A DNA stretch of 6,134 nt from Campylobacterales bacterium (GTDB lineage Bacteria; Campylobacterota_A; Desulfurellia; JAADFJ01): NCBI GenBank assembly GCA_027080125.1, contig JALWSW010000111.1, positions 1 to 6,134 on the forward strand, read 5' to 3'. The notes below the pieces were generated by a model. That model saw nothing but the letters and a program-made list of their open reading frames with translations. It did not search any database and was not told the origin of the DNA. How positions within the stretch are numbered: position 1 is the first letter of the stretch; the number at the start of each line of letters is the position of its first letter. The translations under genes and the position numbers were made by a program. This document shows positions 5,203-6,134 of this stretch, one piece after another.

Positions 5203-6134
5203 AGTATTAGGAATCGATTTAGGAACAACAAACTCATGTATGGCAATAATGCAATCCGGAGAACCGAAAATAATGACCAATAGCGAGGGAAACCGAACAA
5301 CTCCCTCGATAGTGGCTTTTACCGACAAAGGAGAGCGACTTGTCGGGCAGGCTGCTAAAAGACAGGCAATTACAAATCCCTCAAAAACGATATTTTCTAT
5401 CAAAAGATTGATAGGTAGATATTATGATTCCAAAGAGGCAATCGATGCGAGAAAAAGATTGCCTTACGAGGTGGTTAAAGGTCCAAATAACGACTGCAAA
5501 GTTAAAATCGACGGGAAAACACTCTCGCCGCAGGAGATATCTGCAGCTATTCTTCAAAAACTGAAGGCGGATGCTGAAGCTCAGCTTGGAGAAAAGATTA
5601 CCGACGCAGTAATAACCGTTCCCGCATACTTTAATGACAGCCAGAGAAAAGCGACAAAAGATGCCGGAGCAATTGCCGGTTTGAATGTTTTGCGAATTAT
5701 CAACGAACCTACTGCAGCGGCTTTGGCATTTGGGCTTGATAAGGATAAAAAGGGCAATATTGCGGTATATGATCTCGGCGGAGGCACATTCGATATATCT
5801 ATTCTTGAGATTGCCGATGGCGTATTCGAGGTTAAATCGACAAACGGCGACACCTATCTTGGCGGAGATGATTTTGATCGCAAAATATTGGATTGGATGA
5901 TAGAAACCTTCAAAAAAGAGAACGGAATCGATTTGAGAGCCGACCCTATTGCTTTGCAGCGGCTTAAAGATGCTGCCGAAAAGGCTAAGATCGAACTTTC
6001 ATCAAGTCTTGAAACCGAGATAAATCTTCCGTTTATTACAGCTGATGCCTCAGGACCAAAACATCTGAATCTTAAACTTACAAGGGCTCATTACGAGCAG
6101 CTTGTTATGCCTCTGATAGAGAGCACAATAAAAC
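5195..6134 (+). CDS. dnaK: Chaperone DnaK (Hsp70), N-terminal half (cut by window end)
   Basis: DnaK is the ATP-driven Hsp70 chaperone that binds exposed hydrophobic peptides with help from DnaJ and GrpE. The first 313 codons, most of the ATPase domain, are open with no frameshift. Landmarks are the phosphate-1 loop GIDLGTTNSC (6-15), GNRTTPSIVAF (32-42), K70 in the SIKRLIGR stretch, VPAYFNDSQRKATKDAG (142-158), INEPTAAALAFG (169-180, with E171), the phosphate-2 loop DLGGGTFDIS (193-202) and YLGGDDFD (221-228). The region between about 75 and 110 aligns with E. coli DnaK without a large gap, which points to the Gram-negative-type protein. The ATG overlaps the grpE stop (ATGAGTAA), with a good ribosome binding site. 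The substrate-binding domain lies beyond the window, and dnaJ often follows in such operons. Confidence 0.98.
   Translation, partial: MSKVLGIDLGTTNSCMAIMQSGEPKIMTNSEGNRTTPSIVAFTDKGERLVGQAAKRQAITNPSKTIFSIKRLIGRYYDSKEAIDARKRLPYEVVKGPNNDCKVKIDGKTLSPQEISAAILQKLKADAEAQLGEKITDAVITVPAYFNDSQRKATKDAGAIAGLNVLRIINEPTAAALAFGLDKDKKGNIAVYDLGGGTFDISILEIADGVFEVKSTNGDTYLGGDDFDRKILDWMIETFKKENGIDLRADPIALQRLKDAAEKAKIELSSSLETEINLPFITADASGPKHLNLKLTRAHYEQLVMPLIESTIK

Noticed and set aside
3927..5900. Open frames antisense to or overlapping hrcA, grpE and dnaK (for example 3927-4157, 4764-5018, 5085-5300, 5116-5403, 5581-5853, 5685-5900)
   Set aside because: Each overlaps a firmly identified conserved gene and shows no independent coding evidence.

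Overview
The window is an AT-rich piece of a bacterial chromosome carrying two housekeeping gene clusters with a chloride-transport gene between them. All genes are intact except the two cut by the window edges. I see no mobile element, CRISPR array, tRNA or rRNA, and no compositional break that would suggest transfer.

Left part, minus strand (about 1-1590): the translation cluster rpsB (ribosomal protein S2), tsf (short-form elongation factor Ts) and the first 44 codons of pyrH (UMP kinase). This is the widely conserved rpsB-tsf-pyrH order. The genes are packed tightly: rpsB and tsf share one base (TAATG), and pyrH starts 23 bases inside the end of tsf. The rpsB leader can form an 11-bp hairpin whose loop can pair with bases directly next to the Shine-Dalgarno sequence, a possible pseudoknot that would control translation. 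It is the most interesting non-coding signal here.

Middle, plus strand (about 1623-3465): a divergently transcribed single gene for a ClC-family chloride channel or antiporter with two C-terminal CBS domains. It has its own promoter and a palindromic rho-independent terminator at its stop codon. It keeps the gating glutamate and the central tyrosine, but lacks the inner proton glutamate of the E. coli-type exchanger.

Right part, plus strand (about 3515-6134): a heat-shock operon, hrcA-grpE-dnaK (dnaK cut by the window end), preceded by a promoter with a perfect TTGACA -35 box and a CIRCE operator with a degenerate left arm. HrcA would repress its own operon through CIRCE. DnaK is the chaperone and GrpE its nucleotide-exchange factor; dnaJ probably follows outside the window.

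Organism: the HrcA/CIRCE control, the strong AGGAGG-type ribosome binding sites, the roughly 200-residue EF-Ts and a DnaK ATPase domain that appears to carry the insert typical of Gram-negative bacteria suggest a Gram-negative-type bacterium outside the enteric group. It may be an uncultured lineage. I cannot fix the phylum from this sequence. The window is mostly ordinary core genome; the regulatory leaders are where anything new would lie.
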